NCBI GenBank assembly: GCA_000023405.1
Contig: CP001643.1
Location: 744,001-808,000, forward strand
Direction of reading: 5' to 3'
Length of the DNA stretch: 64,000 nucleotides
DNA from: Brachybacterium faecium DSM 4810
Lineage (GTDB): Bacteria; Actinomycetota; Actinomycetes; Actinomycetales; Dermabacteraceae
Position numbers and translations under genes: made by a program. Positions 33,896-42,649 of this stretch are shown here, one piece after another. The notes under the pieces were generated by a model. The model worked only from the letters and a program-made list of their open reading frames with translations. It was not told the DNA's origin and did not search any database. Positions within the stretch are counted from its first letter, which is position 1; each line of letters opens with the position of its first letter.

Positions 33896-34303
33896 ATGCC
33901 TTCTCCCCAGCCCCCTTACGAGCAGGTGCGTCGCGAGATCCTCGAGCAGGTGCGCACCGGTGAGCTGACCCCCGGCGACCGTCTGCCGGCGATCCGCACC
34001 CATGCCGCGGATCTCGGTCTCGCCCCCGGAACGGTGGCCCGTGCCTACAAGCTCCTCGAGGAGGGGCGGATCATCGTCACGCGTCGCGGCGCGGGCACCA
34101 CCATCGCCCCGGGCGCCGTCGAGGCCGCGCGCGAGCAGGCGGCGACCGCCGAGCGGGAATCCGGCGGCCCGGTCGATGCCGGGCTGGTCTCCCTCTTCGC
34201 CGGCCCGATCGCGACCGCCCGGGCACGCGGCGCCCGCGACGTCGAGATCCTCGCCTCGGTGCGGGCCGCGCTCGCGGGAGACAGGGACGCGAAGTCCTCA
34301 TGA
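33896..34303 (+). CDS. GntR family transcriptional regulator (short, YtrA-like)
   Basis: 135 residues: an N-terminal winged-helix domain (PPYEQVRREILEQVRTGEL, LPAIRTHAADLGLAPGTVARAYKLLEEGRI, VTRRGAGTTIA) and a short tail of about 60 residues with no large ligand-binding domain, as in the YtrA subfamily. It would bind DNA as a dimer. The stop overlaps the ATG of the next ORF (ATGA), so it heads a three-gene operon with a gutted acetyltransferase and an intact one. No obvious palindromic operator was found between the start and the -10. Confidence 0.9.
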   Translation: MPSPQPPYEQVRREILEQVRTGELTPGDRLPAIRTHAADLGLAPGTVARAYKLLEEGRIIVTRRGAGTTIAPGAVEAAREQAATAERESGGPVDAGLVSLFAGPIATARARGARDVEILASVRAALAGDRDAKSS

Positions 34304-34677
34304 CCCTCTCCTCCGCCGCGGGAACGCCCGCCGCACCGCGCATCGACCTCCACGGGGCGGAGGCGGCCGCAGCCTTCCGCGACCGCATCCGCGCGCTGTG
34401 GCCCGCGACCCGCGGTGCCGTCGCGGACGAGGACGCCTGGCGCGAGCAGTTCTGGGAGCAGCACCGCGGCCGGGACGGCTTCCGCCTGGACACGGCCACG
34501 GACGGGGCCGGAGCCTCCGGCGCGGAGGGGGCCGGAGCTCCCGGCGAGGTGCTGCTGGGCTTCGCCTGGGGGGACATCGGTGGTGCCGGGCACCGCCTCT
34601 ATCGCGCTCGCGGATGGACGGTCCTCGGCGAGCTCGCCGCGCAGAAGGTCGTGATGGGGAAGCGTCTGACCGCGTGA
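34300..34677 (+). pseudogene. GNAT-like gene with internal in-frame deletion of the acetyl-CoA site
   Basis: 125 residues in one open frame. The N-terminal half (EAAAAFRDRIRALWPATRG, EQFWEQHRGRDGFRLDT, LLGFAWG) and the C-terminal end (HRLYRARGWTVLGELAAQK, VVMGKRL) are the ends of a GNAT enzyme. The central part of about 80-90 residues, which should hold motif A with the RGxGxG loop, is missing between GFAWG and HRLYRARGW. The join GDIGGAG remains in frame, so a stable small protein might be made, but it cannot bind acetyl-CoA in the usual way. It overlaps the upstream GntR stop (ATGA) and the downstream GNAT start (TGATG). Confidence 0.7.
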
Positions 34678-35195
34678 TGAGGATCGAGCGGCTCGGGCCC
34701 CAGCACGCGCAGCAGCTCCTCGCCGGGCAGGACGAGGCGCTCGCCGCCGAGATCATCGGCCGGAGCTGGACCCCGGAGACGCTCGACGCCTTCCTCGCGC
34801 GCACGGCGCTCTGGCGAGCCGACGGACCGTTCCGAGAGTTCGCGGCGGTCGCTGCCGGGGCACCGGTGCCCACCCTCCTCGGCGGCGGGGGACTGGCCCT
34901 TCTGGGACCCGGCCTGGAGCGCGGCGAGGCGGCGCTGACGTACTGGGTGCTGCGTGCGCACCGGTCCCGCGGACACGGCCGGCGCCTCGCCGCCGCGCTC
35001 GTGGACATCGCACGGGCCGACGCCCGGATCGACCACCTCGTGCTGCGCATCGCGCCCGACAACGAGGCATCGAAGGCCGTGGCCGGGGCGCTGGGGGCCC
35101 GGGGGACCGGGATCGAGGAGCGCCATCCCGCGGACGTGCACCGCCGCGTGCAGAGATGGGTTCTCGACCTGCGCGCGGAGAGGCCCGGGACATAG
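34677..35195 (+). CDS. GNAT family N-acetyltransferase
   Basis: 172 residues with an intact motif A: TYWVLRAHRSRGHGRRLAAAL contains the RGHGR acetyl-CoA loop, and VLRIAPDNEASKAVAGALGA is motif B. The pattern resembles RimJ/RimL-type acetyltransferases that modify protein or small amine substrates; the substrate is unknown. The ATG shares its A with the upstream stop (TGATG), and the GTG at 34674 is an alternative start. It is the last gene of the GntR operon. Downstream lie about 200 bases with an SOS-box-like site. Confidence 0.85.
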   Translation: MRIERLGPQHAQQLLAGQDEALAAEIIGRSWTPETLDAFLARTALWRADGPFREFAAVAAGAPVPTLLGGGGLALLGPGLERGEAALTYWVLRAHRSRGHGRRLAAALVDIARADARIDHLVLRIAPDNEASKAVAGALGARGTGIEERHPADVHRRVQRWVLDLRAERPGT

Positions 35196-35278
35196 CGTCC
35201 CGGCGGATTCTTTCCGGGCCGGCCGCAGCACTGTTCCTCCCCACTCGGAGTTATCCACAAAATCATCCCCAGTCCGTT

Positions 35279-35293
35279 TCGAACCTTGTTCGA
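35279..35293. promoter_or_regulatory. SOS-box-like palindrome upstream of DUF222-HNH gene
   Basis: TCGAAC-CTT-GTTCGA, flanked to TTTCGAAC/GTTCGAAA. The actinobacterial LexA consensus is TCGAAC-N4-GTTCGA; here the spacer is three bases instead of four. It lies about 105 bases before the HNH start. In mycobacteria, genes of the 13E12 (DUF222) family are LexA-regulated. Confidence 0.5.
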
Positions 35294-35396
35294 AAGCGGG
35301 CCTGCCGGTAAAATGGGAACAGCTTCACCCCCTTCGGGATGTGGGGTGAGTGCGCGGTGCATCCTGCACGAGGACCCCGACGAGGAGGTGGAGGCC

Positions 35397-36968
35397 ATGA
35401 CCGCGACCAGCGCGCGCCCGGCAGAAGGCGTCGCCACGGCCGGTGAGCCTGCCTCCCCGCCCGTGCGCCGCGTGCAGGCTCGCGCGCCGCTCACGGAGGA
35501 CTCCCTGCTCGCACGGGGGAAGGTCACCCCGGGCAGCGCCGACGCCGCGGCCGTCGCCCGACTGCTGGAGGCCGAGCGCGAGGAGTCGCGCCGCTGCGCG
35601 AGGCAGCTGCTCGACCTCGCCGCCTTCTGGATCGATGACGAGGATCCGCACCTCGAGCGCGAGGAGCACAGCCTCGCGGTCGGCATCGCCCTGCGCACCA
35701 CCACGAGCGTCGCCGCGCTGCGCATCGAGGACGCGCACACGGCCATCGCCGAGATGCCCCGCACCTTCGAGCGGCTCGCCTCCGGGGAGATGCCCCGCGA
35801 ATGGCATCAGCGCGCCTTGAGAGCGCTGCGAGATCTCACGCCCCATCAGCGTTCCCAGGCCGATGAATATATCGCCGCCTGGGATCTCCCCTCGCTTCCC
35901 GCCGATCGTTTCCGCGACGAGCTGCGCCAGCTCGTCGCCTGGTTCGAGACGGCCGGTCCGCGCTCCTGCCCCGAGCACGCCCGCGATGTCGCCGTCGAGC
36001 TCAGCGGGCGGGATGACGGCGTCGCCTGCCTGCGCGTCACCGGCCCGATCCCGGAGATCCTCGGGCTCGCCCGCCGGCTCGACACCACGGCGAAGGCCGT
36101 CCAGAAGGCGCAGCGCCACGCTCTCGAGGAGGGCTCGCCGGTCCCCTTCGACCTCGACGGGGACGTCGAGCGCGACGGGTCCACCATGACGCTGGCCGCA
36201 CTGCGCTACGCCGTCATCCAGCGCACCCTGCTGGAGACCGCCGGGGTCGAGGTGCCCGCGCCGCGCCACCGCGTCAACGTGGTCATCCCCGTGCTCACCC
36301 TGATGGGCCTGGACGACACCCCCGCCACCTACGACGGCGTGACACCGCTGCCGGCGGACATGGCCCGCGCGCTCGCCGAGTCCGAGCCCGTCTGGCACCG
36401 GGTCTTCACCGCACCGCTCACCGGTGCGTTCCTGCCCCTGCCCGCCCAGCGCTACCGGCCCACCCCCGAGATGGTCGAGCACCTGCGGCTGATCGATCCC
36501 CGCTGCGCCGCCCCCGGCTGCACGAAGACGACCACCGACGATGCGGAGAACGACCACATCGAGGAGTTCGACCACGAGCATCCCGAACAGGGAGGCCCCA
36601 CCAGCATCGAGAACCTCCACCGGCTGCACTGGGGGCACCACGATCTCAAGACCGCCCGGAGAGCGGACCCGGTCCGAGAACCCGACGGCTCCACCACCTG
36701 GACCGTCGGCTCCCCACCCCTGATCCGCACGACGGTGGCGCCACGCCGCGACCTCGCCACGCCCCGGATCGTCGCCGCCCTGACGGACTCCTGGGAGAAC
36801 TACCAGTGGCAGCTCGACATGGAGGCGATGGCACGCAACGGCGAGCTCGAACGCCTGCACCGCGAATGGGGCCCGATCGACACCGCCCTCGAGGGGGCCT
36901 ACGGGCCGGGCGACGATCCGGAGCAGGCCGCGGCTGCGGCACGATGGGACCGGGACCCGCCCTTTTGA
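35397..36968 (+). CDS. DUF222 (13E12 repeat)-type HNH endonuclease-like protein
   Basis: 523 residues. The N-terminal two thirds is the DUF222 region (ARLLEAEREESRRCARQLLDL, ARTFERLASGEMPREWHQRA) and the C-terminus has an HNH signature: PRCAAPGCTKTTTDDAENDH, then EQGGPTSIENLHRLHWGHHDLK. In the canonical motif the first Cys pair binds zinc and the His of the NDH and HWGHH segments are catalytic; these are present. DUF222-HNH proteins are abundant in actinobacteria as possible homing or nuclease-like elements. The ATG at 35397 follows GAGGAGGTGGAGG. The site at 35279-35293 suggests DNA-damage control. Confidence 0.88.
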   Translation: MTATSARPAEGVATAGEPASPPVRRVQARAPLTEDSLLARGKVTPGSADAAAVARLLEAEREESRRCARQLLDLAAFWIDDEDPHLEREEHSLAVGIALRTTTSVAALRIEDAHTAIAEMPRTFERLASGEMPREWHQRALRALRDLTPHQRSQADEYIAAWDLPSLPADRFRDELRQLVAWFETAGPRSCPEHARDVAVELSGRDDGVACLRVTGPIPEILGLARRLDTTAKAVQKAQRHALEEGSPVPFDLDGDVERDGSTMTLAALRYAVIQRTLLETAGVEVPAPRHRVNVVIPVLTLMGLDDTPATYDGVTPLPADMARALAESEPVWHRVFTAPLTGAFLPLPAQRYRPTPEMVEHLRLIDPRCAAPGCTKTTTDDAENDHIEEFDHEHPEQGGPTSIENLHRLHWGHHDLKTARRADPVREPDGSTTWTVGSPPLIRTTVAPRRDLATPRIVAALTDSWENYQWQLDMEAMARNGELERLHREWGPIDTALEGAYGPGDDPEQAAAAARWDRDPPF

Positions 36969-37020
36969 CGCTCCACCCTCCTCCCCGGCCTCCCCGGACA
37001 CCGAGCTCCCCGACGGCTGG

Positions 37021-37359
37021 GTGCACTGCACGAGCCGCTGGATCCTCGATGCGGCGACCGAGGAGATGCTCGGATTCATCGCCACCCGGCACCGCCTGAA
37101 CGATGTCCTCCTCCAGCAGGGCGGCCACATCGGCTACTCGGTGCGCCCCTCCGCGCGCCGCCAGGGGGCCGCCGCCGCCGCGCTCGACCTCGCCCTCGCC
37201 GACGCGCCCGTGCTCGGCATCACCCCGGTGCTGGTCACCTGCGACGACGCCGACCACGCCTCCCGCCGCACGATCGAGAAGGCGGGCGGGGTGCTCGAGG
37301 ACGTCCGGGACGGCGCCCGCCGCTACTGGCTCGGCGCCGAGCCCCTCCCCAGCGCCTGA
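37021..37359 (+). CDS. GNAT-like acetyltransferase, N-terminally short
   Basis: 112 residues from GTG at 37021. The segment LDAATEEMLGFIATRHRLND, LLQQGGHIGYSVRPSARRQG, VLVTCDDADHASRRTIEKAGGVLED matches GNAT enzymes of about 170-180 residues, whose acetyl-CoA motif RPSxRRxGxA is kept here as RPSARRQGAA. The N-terminal arm of about 50-60 residues is missing, because the frame meets the end of the HNH gene (it starts 53 bases after the HNH stop and a same-frame stop precedes). It is either a 5'-truncated remnant or a minimal variant. It ends 45 bases before pheA. Confidence 0.65.
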   Translation: MHCTSRWILDAATEEMLGFIATRHRLNDVLLQQGGHIGYSVRPSARRQGAAAAALDLALADAPVLGITPVLVTCDDADHASRRTIEKAGGVLEDVRDGARRYWLGAEPLPSA

Positions 37360-37392
37360 TCGCCGGCGCCTGAGCGACCACGTCCGCGCGAG

Positions 37393-37398
37393 TACTCT
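37393..37398 (+). promoter_or_regulatory. -10 hexamer, predicted leaderless start of pheA
   Basis: TACTCT followed by TTCCCC and ATG at 37405. Confidence 0.55.
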
Positions 37399-37404
37399 TT
37401 CCCC

Positions 37405-38382
37405 ATGCGGTACGGATTCCTCGGTCCCGAGACGACCTTCACCCACCAGGCCCTCCTGCAGGCTCTCGCCGAGACCCCGGAGGAGTTCGCCGCGCCGGAG
37501 CCGGAGCTGGTGCCCTTCTCCTCCGTCGCCACCGCCGCCACGGACCTCCTCGCCGGTGCCGTCGACGCCCTCATGGCGCCGATCGAGAATTCCGTCGAGG
37601 GCGGGGTCTCCGGCACGCTCGACGTCCTCGCTGCGACGGACTCCATCACCATCGTCGCCGAGCAGACCGTGCAGATCACCTTCGTGCTCGCCGCCCGGGA
37701 GGCCACGCCGCTCGAGGAGCTGACCACCGTCTCCTCCCACCCCCACGCGCAGGCGCAGGTCCAGGGCTGGCTGCGCAGCCAGGTCCCGCACGCGAACATC
37801 GCCGCCGCCTCTTCGACCGCCGCCGCCGCCCGCGACCTCGCCGCGATGAGCCCGCAGGAGGCCCGCGGCCGCGCCGCCGTCTGCTCACCGCTCGCGGCCC
37901 AGCACTTCGGGCTCGAGGTGCTCGCCGAGGGCATCGAGGACCACGCCGGGGCGATCACCCGCTTCGTGCTCGTCACCCGCGAGGGCCGGATCCCCGCCCG
38001 CACCGGGGCGGACAAGACCACCCTCGTCGTGCAGCTGCCGCACAACCGCTCCGGCGCGCTGCTCGAGGCCCTCGAGATCCTCAGCTCCAACGGCGTGAAC
38101 ATGTCCCGCATCGAGTCCCGCCCCATCGGCGACTTCCTGGGCCGATACTCCTTCTCCCTCGACATCGAGGGCCACATCGAGGACCGTCGCGTCTCCGCCG
38201 CGCTGCGCTCGCTGCACCGCCTGTGCCCCGTCGTGCACTACCTCGGCTCCTACCCGCGGGTCGACGGGCAGCGCCCCGAGGTGCGCGAGGACTATGCCGA
38301 CCACGCCTACGACGGCGCCCGCGACTGGGTGGAGCGGCTGCACACGATGATCACCCCCACCGACCCGAGCACCGTGATCTGA
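37405..38382 (+). CDS. pheA: Prephenate dehydratase
   Basis: 325 residues: catalytic PDT domain plus C-terminal ACT domain. MRYGFLGPETTFTHQALL is the usual N-terminus; MAPIENSVEGGVSGTLD and AITRFVLV (the catalytic Thr-Arg-Phe) are conserved. The ACT part has the phenylalanine-binding ESRP (SRIESRPIG). It converts prephenate to phenylpyruvate in phenylalanine synthesis and is probably feedback-inhibited by phenylalanine. It stands alone, without aroH, tyrA or serC next to it, although a serS follows downstream as often seen in actinobacteria. Predicted leaderless start. Confidence 0.97.
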   Translation: MRYGFLGPETTFTHQALLQALAETPEEFAAPEPELVPFSSVATAATDLLAGAVDALMAPIENSVEGGVSGTLDVLAATDSITIVAEQTVQITFVLAAREATPLEELTTVSSHPHAQAQVQGWLRSQVPHANIAAASSTAAAARDLAAMSPQEARGRAAVCSPLAAQHFGLEVLAEGIEDHAGAITRFVLVTREGRIPARTGADKTTLVVQLPHNRSGALLEALEILSSNGVNMSRIESRPIGDFLGRYSFSLDIEGHIEDRRVSAALRSLHRLCPVVHYLGSYPRVDGQRPEVREDYADHAYDGARDWVERLHTMITPTDPSTVI

Positions 38383-38397
38383 GACCGGAGGACCGCC

Positions 38398-38937
38398 ATG
38401 GCCGCCGCACCACCCGTCAGCGTCACCGGCCGCGCCGAGGTGCGCGCGATCGACGAGCGGCTCCTCCTCCCGCTGCCCGCGGAGGCGAGCGGTGCACTGC
38501 CGTCCCGCGGCCAGGTCGCCGCCGACGCGGTGCTCGACGGGCACGCGCTGAGCACCGTCATCGAGCCCGACGGCCGGCAGGGGCACTGGCTGCGGATCGA
38601 CGACGAGCTGCGCCAGGCGCTCGACCTGCGCGACGGGGCCGCGGTCGAGTTCACGCTCACCCCCACGCGGACCTGGCCCGAGCCGGCGATCCCCGAGGAC
38701 TTCGCGGCCGCGCTCGCCGAGGCCGATGACCTCGAGGAGACCTGGGCGTCGATCACCCCGATGGCCCGCTGGGAGTGGGTGCGCTGGATCGGTGCGACCC
38801 GCAGCGAGGACACCCGCGCCCGCCGCGTCGCCGTCTCCGTCGACAGGCTCCGCCACGGTGCGCGCCGTCCCTGCTGCTTCAACCTCGCCTCCTGCACCGA
38901 CCCGGACCTCTCGCGCAGCGGGAAGCTGCGGATCTGA
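38398..38937 (+). CDS. DUF1905/YdeI-OmpD-associated family protein
   Basis: 179 residues. The N-terminal DUF1905 beta-barrel (HWLRIDDELRQALDLRDG, AVEFTLTPTRTWPEP) is followed by the OmdA-type helical motif (WASITPMARWEWVRWIGATR, RRVAVSVDRLRHGARRPCCF, NLASCTDPDLSRSGKL). The CxFNxxSCTDPxLSxxGKL ending is diagnostic. Function is unknown; a few family members are linked to stress or heavy-metal tolerance. It lies 15 bases after pheA and may be co-transcribed. The ATG follows GACCGGAGGACCGCC. Confidence 0.9.
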   Translation: MAAAPPVSVTGRAEVRAIDERLLLPLPAEASGALPSRGQVAADAVLDGHALSTVIEPDGRQGHWLRIDDELRQALDLRDGAAVEFTLTPTRTWPEPAIPEDFAAALAEADDLEETWASITPMARWEWVRWIGATRSEDTRARRVAVSVDRLRHGARRPCCFNLASCTDPDLSRSGKLRI

Positions 38938-39016
38938 CCGTCGCCGCACGTCCCGCCGCACGTCCCGGCGGAGCAGCCCCCGCCAGAAGTCCCGGACGAG
39001 CTGCGCCCGCGGGGAG

Positions 39017-39022
39017 TACGGT
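39017..39022 (+). promoter_or_regulatory. -10-like hexamer for the universal stress gene
   Basis: TACGGT in GGAGTACGGTGGG, about 75 bases before the ATG, consistent with a leadered transcript because a GGAGGAA ribosome site stands before the start. Confidence 0.35.
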
Positions 39023-39096
39023 GGGAACCGACGAGGATGAACTCGACAGCGGGGCGTCATCGTCGTCCTTGCCGGCAGCCCCGCGGAGGAACTGCC

Positions 39097-40065
39097 ATGA
39101 ATGCCGAGACGCCATCCGAACCGCACACCATCCCCTTCGACCTGGCCGCCCGGGACCTCGGAGTCCTCGTCGGCTTCGACGGCTCGCCGAACTCCGAGGG
39201 CGCGCTCGCCTACGCCGCGCGCGTCGCCGTGCGGCGCGAGCTCCCGCTCACCGTGCTCACCGTGTACCGGGTGCCGATGCCCGTGTACACCACGTACGTC
39301 GCCCTCCCCGCGAGCGAAGCGGAGGGGGAGGAGCGCAAGAAGGCCGCCGCCCAGCTGCTGGAGGGCGCCGCGAAGATGCTCGAGGGCCATCCCGGCAAGG
39401 TCTCCTACCTCTCCGCCGAGGGGGACTCCGTCGGGATGCTCGCCGAGGCCTCCGCCCGCGCACAGCTGGTGGTCGTCGGCGCCCACGGGCGCGGCGGGTT
39501 CCTCGGCCGCGTGATGGGCTCGGTCTCTACCGCCCTGCCCGCGCACGCGCAGTGCCCCACCGTGGTGGTGCCGCCGGAGTCCGAGGCGGTCGACGGCCGG
39601 GTGATCGTCGGCGTCGACGGCTCCTCCCACGGGCGCCGCGCCTCCCTGCACGCGGCGCGCGAGGCCGTGGAGCGCGGCACCTCGCTGCTGCTGCTCACCG
39701 CCCTGCAGCCGCCGGACCGGGGCGAGTACTGGTTCCCGATGCTCCCGCACGAGACCGGCGAGCTCGTGGACCGTCGCCGCACCGAGCTCGAGGAGCAGCT
39801 CGAGCAGGAGGTCCAGTGGCTGACCGGGCACATCCCGGAGGTCCAGGCCACCGCCGAGGTGCGGGTGGGGAGCCCCGCGAGCGTGCTGCGCGAGGCGATG
39901 CCCACCACCCAGCTCACCGTGGTCGGCTCCCACGGCCGGGGCGCGATCTCCAGCGCCCTGCTCGGCTCGGTCTCCCGTGCCACCCTGCACGGCGCCGAGC
40001 GGCCCGTCATGGTGGTCCCGCCGCTGCGGGACGACAGGGTGGGGGAGTCGCCGCTGGGCCGCTGA
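39097..40065 (+). CDS. Tandem universal stress protein
   Basis: 322 residues with two Usp domains. Each ends in the ATP-binding pattern G-x2-G-x9-G-S/T: GAHGRGGFLGRVMGSVS near residue 130 and GSHGRGAISSALLGSVS near 280. The first domain starts VLVGFDGSPNSEGALAYAAR, the second VIVGVDGSSHGRRASLHAAR. Double-domain Usp proteins bind ATP and mediate resistance to stress. The gene has a strong GGAGGAACTGCC before the ATG and is convergent with the lipid kinase, the two stop codons being directly adjacent (40065/40066). Confidence 0.94.
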   Translation: MNAETPSEPHTIPFDLAARDLGVLVGFDGSPNSEGALAYAARVAVRRELPLTVLTVYRVPMPVYTTYVALPASEAEGEERKKAAAQLLEGAAKMLEGHPGKVSYLSAEGDSVGMLAEASARAQLVVVGAHGRGGFLGRVMGSVSTALPAHAQCPTVVVPPESEAVDGRVIVGVDGSSHGRRASLHAAREAVERGTSLLLLTALQPPDRGEYWFPMLPHETGELVDRRRTELEEQLEQEVQWLTGHIPEVQATAEVRVGSPASVLREAMPTTQLTVVGSHGRGAISSALLGSVSRATLHGAERPVMVVPPLRDDRVGESPLGR

Positions 40066-41238
40066 TCAGGCGGGGGTGCGCAGCCGCAGCACCCCGGGGT
40101 CCACGGTGGCGAGGAGATGCGTCGCCTCGCCGTCCGTGTCCCCGTCCAGCTGCACCGGCTGCGCCTTCGTGGTGACCACGCGGATGCCGGTGGTCAGGTA
40201 CCGCTCCATCGTCGACAGCCGTGCGCCGAGCCGCGGCTTCAGCCGCGGGTTCACCACCTGTGCGGCGACCTGGCTGAAGCCGGCGGCGCCGCGCCAGCCC
40301 GCCACGACCACCTCGAGGCGGCCGTTGTCGATCGTCGCATCGGGCATGAGCACGAGCCCGCCGGGCAGCCGGCCCACGTTGCCCAGCAGCACGGTGCGGG
40401 CCTTGTGGGCGTGGCGGGTCTCGTCCGGCAGCTCCACCACGACGTCCACCGAGCGGCCCAACACCGTGCGGATCCCGCCGACGGCGTAGGCGATCCAGCC
40501 GATGCGCTTCTTCATCGCCGGGTCGGTGTAGCCGATCATCTCCGCATCGGCGCCGAAACCGGCGATGACCAGGAAGATCTGTCGTTCTGCGGAGCGGGCG
40601 GCGCTGACCGAGCCGCCGGCGCGCAGCCAGCCGACGTCGACCTGGCGGTCCCGGCCCGTCAGCGCCGCGACCATCGCCGCCGCCGGGTCCTCGAGCGGGA
40701 TGTCGACGTTGCGGGCCAGCAGGTTCCCGGTCCCGGCGGGGATGATGCCCATCCGGGTGTCGGTGCCGGCGAGCACGGAGGCGACCATCCGCACGGTGCC
40801 GTCACCGCCGGCCGCCATCACCAGGTCCGCCCCCTCGGCCACGGCCTGCCGCGCCTGGCCCACGCCCGGATCGTCGATCGTCGTCTCGTAGAAGACGGTC
40901 TCCGCGCCCTCGACCCGGTCCACGACCTCGCCGATCGTGCGACGGAACGCCGCAGTCCCCTCGAACTTCGAGGGGTTCAGCACCACGGCGATGCGGCGCA
41001 GCTGGTCCCCGTCGGCGGGTTCGTCCTCAGGTTCGCCGTCGGGAGAGCTCCCGTCCGCGGGGGTTCGCTCCGGCCCCGTCACGCGGCGGTCGTCGGCCTC
41101 GATCCGCTGCGCCGTGGCCTTCAGCGCGGTCAGCTCCCGGCGGTGGCGGCCCAGATGCCGCAGCACCACGACCAGCAGCACGAGGGAGACGAGGGCGGTG
41201 ACCACCGAGGCGACGCTCAGCAGCAGGGTGAGGTCCAT
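40066..41238 (-). CDS. Diacylglycerol kinase-type lipid kinase
   Basis: 390 residues. A single N-terminal membrane helix ([21 protein letters not shown]) and a short charged linker precede the DAGK catalytic domain. It has [17 protein letters not shown] (GGDGT nucleotide motif near residue 165) and [15 protein letters not shown]. It likely phosphorylates diacylglycerol or a related lipid at the membrane; sphingosine-like or polyprenol specificity is not excluded. Start ATG has TACTCT seven bases upstream. It is divergent from serS with a compact 45-base intergenic region carrying both -10 elements. Confidence 0.88.
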   Translation of the reverse strand: MDLTLLLSVASVVTALVSLVLLVVVLRHLGRHRRELTALKATAQRIEADDRRVTGPERTPADGSSPDGEPEDEPADGDQLRRIAVVLNPSKFEGTAAFRRTIGEVVDRVEGAETVFYETTIDDPGVGQARQAVAEGADLVMAAGGDGTVRMVASVLAGTDTRMGIIPAGTGNLLARNVDIPLEDPAAAMVAALTGRDRQVDVGWLRAGGSVSAARSAERQIFLVIAGFGADAEMIGYTDPAMKKRIGWIAYAVGGIRTVLGRSVDVVVELPDETRHAHKARTVLLGNVGRLPGGLVLMPDATIDNGRLEVVVAGWRGAAGFSQVAAQVVNPRLKPRLGARLSTMERYLTTGIRVVTTKAQPVQLDGDTDGEATHLLATVDPGVLRLRTPA

Positions 41239-41245
41239 GCGCGTC

Positions 41246-41251
41246 AGAGTA
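41246..41251 (-). promoter_or_regulatory. -10 hexamer, predicted leaderless start of lipid kinase
   Basis: TACTCT on the minus strand followed by GACGCGC and ATG at 41238. Confidence 0.5.
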
Positions 41252-41271
41252 CTGGCACCGGTGCGCGCGGG

Positions 41272-41277
41272 TACTCT
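41272..41277 (+). promoter_or_regulatory. -10 hexamer, predicted leaderless start of serS
   Basis: TACTCT followed by GGAGCA and ATG at 41284. Confidence 0.55.
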
Positions 41278-41283
41278 GGAGCA

Positions 41284-42555
41284 ATGATCGATCTGCGGCA
41301 CCTGCGCGAGAACCCCGAAGCCGTCCGTGACGCCCAGCGGGCGCGTCGCCGTGACCCCGCCACCGTGGACGCGGTGCTCGAGGCGGACGTCCGCTGGCGC
41401 GAGACCACCGCGGCGTTCGAATCCGCGCGCGCCGAGCAGAAGTCCTTCGGCAAGAAGGTCGCCCAGGCGAAGGGCGAGGAGAAGCAGGCGCTGCTGGCAG
41501 AGGTCAAGCAGCTCGCCGCCGATGTCAAGCGGCTCGAGGCCGAGGCCGGGGAGGCGCTCACCATCCGCGACGCCGCGCTGCGCGAGATCCCGAACCTCGC
41601 CGAGGGCGCCCCCGAGGGGCTCGAGGACGACTTCACCGTGCGCGAGCACGTGGGCGAGGTGCCGCGCTTCGACCACCCGGTCAAGGACCACCTCGAGATC
41701 GCCGAGGGCCTCCGCGCGATCGACATGGCCCGCGGGGCGAAGGTCTCCGGTGCCCGCTTCTACTTCCTGCGCGGCATCGGCGCCCAGCTCGAGCTCGCGA
41801 TCCTGAACTCCGCGATCGACCAGGCCACCCGCGCCGGGTTCACGCCGATGATCACCCCCACCCTGGTGCTGCCCGAGGCGATGGAGGGCACCGGCTTCCT
41901 CGGCGAGCACGCCGACGAGGTCTACCACCTCGACAAGGACGACGACCTGTACCTCGTGGGCACCAGCGAGGTGGCGCTCGCCGGATACCACAAGGACGAG
42001 ATCATCGACCTCTCGGACGGTCCGCTGCGCTACGCCGGCTGGAGCGCCTGCTACCGCCGCGAGGCCGGCAGCTACGGCAAGGACACCCGCGGCATCATCC
42101 GGGTGCACCAGTTCCACAAGGTCGAGATGTTCTCCTACTGCCGGATCGAGGACTCCTACGCCGAGCACGAGCGGCTGCTGGACTGGGAGCGGGAGATGAT
42201 GGCGCGCATCGACGTGCCCTACCGCATCATCGACACGGCCGCCGGCGATCTCGGCACCTCCGCCGCCCGCAAGTTCGACTGCGAGGCGTGGATGCCCAGC
42301 CAGGAGACGTACCGCGAGCTGACCTCCACCTCGAACACCACCCAGTTCCAGGCGCGGCGGCTGAACATCCGCGAGCGCACCGAGGACGGCCTGCGCCCGG
42401 TCGCCACCCTCAACGGCACCCTCGGCACCACCCGCTTCCTCGCCGCGATCCTCGAGAACCACCAGCAGGGGGACGGCTCGGTCGTGGTGCCCGAGGGTCT
42501 GCGGCCCTACCTCGGCGGGCGCGAGGTCTTCGAGCCCGTGGGGGGCGCTGCCTGA
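41284..42555 (+). CDS. serS: Seryl-tRNA synthetase
   Basis: 423 residues. A coiled-coil N-terminal arm ([20 protein letters not shown] and following, about 30-105) is followed by class II catalytic motifs: VEMFSYCR in motif 2, [13 protein letters not shown] and [19 protein letters not shown] in motif 3. It charges tRNA-Ser with serine. The start at 41284 is the canonical [11 protein letters not shown] with a leaderless-type TACTCT. Downstream is a HAD hydrolase, as commonly found after serS in actinobacteria. Confidence 0.97.
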   Translation: MIDLRHLRENPEAVRDAQRARRRDPATVDAVLEADVRWRETTAAFESARAEQKSFGKKVAQAKGEEKQALLAEVKQLAADVKRLEAEAGEALTIRDAALREIPNLAEGAPEGLEDDFTVREHVGEVPRFDHPVKDHLEIAEGLRAIDMARGAKVSGARFYFLRGIGAQLELAILNSAIDQATRAGFTPMITPTLVLPEAMEGTGFLGEHADEVYHLDKDDDLYLVGTSEVALAGYHKDEIIDLSDGPLRYAGWSACYRREAGSYGKDTRGIIRVHQFHKVEMFSYCRIEDSYAEHERLLDWEREMMARIDVPYRIIDTAAGDLGTSAARKFDCEAWMPSQETYRELTSTSNTTQFQARRLNIRERTEDGLRPVATLNGTLGTTRFLAAILENHQQGDGSVVVPEGLRPYLGGREVFEPVGGAA

Positions 42556-42636
42556 GATGCCGGCACCGCGCCCCCTCCGCCGCCTGCTCGAGGCGCTTCG
42601 TCACCGTCGGTTCACTCGCGCGTCGGATGCCGATGC

Positions 42637-42642
42637 CACACT
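42637..42642 (+). promoter_or_regulatory. -10-like hexamer before HAD hydrolase
   Basis: CACACT followed by GCCGGGC and ATG at 42650. It differs from TAnnnT only in the first base. Confidence 0.3.
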
Positions 42643-42649
42643 GCCGGGC

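Noticed and set aside
42557-42649. N-terminal extension of the HAD hydrolase starting one base after serS
   Set aside because: The 31 extra residues are Arg/Ala-rich and not typical of the family, and a -10-like element lies before the later ATG.
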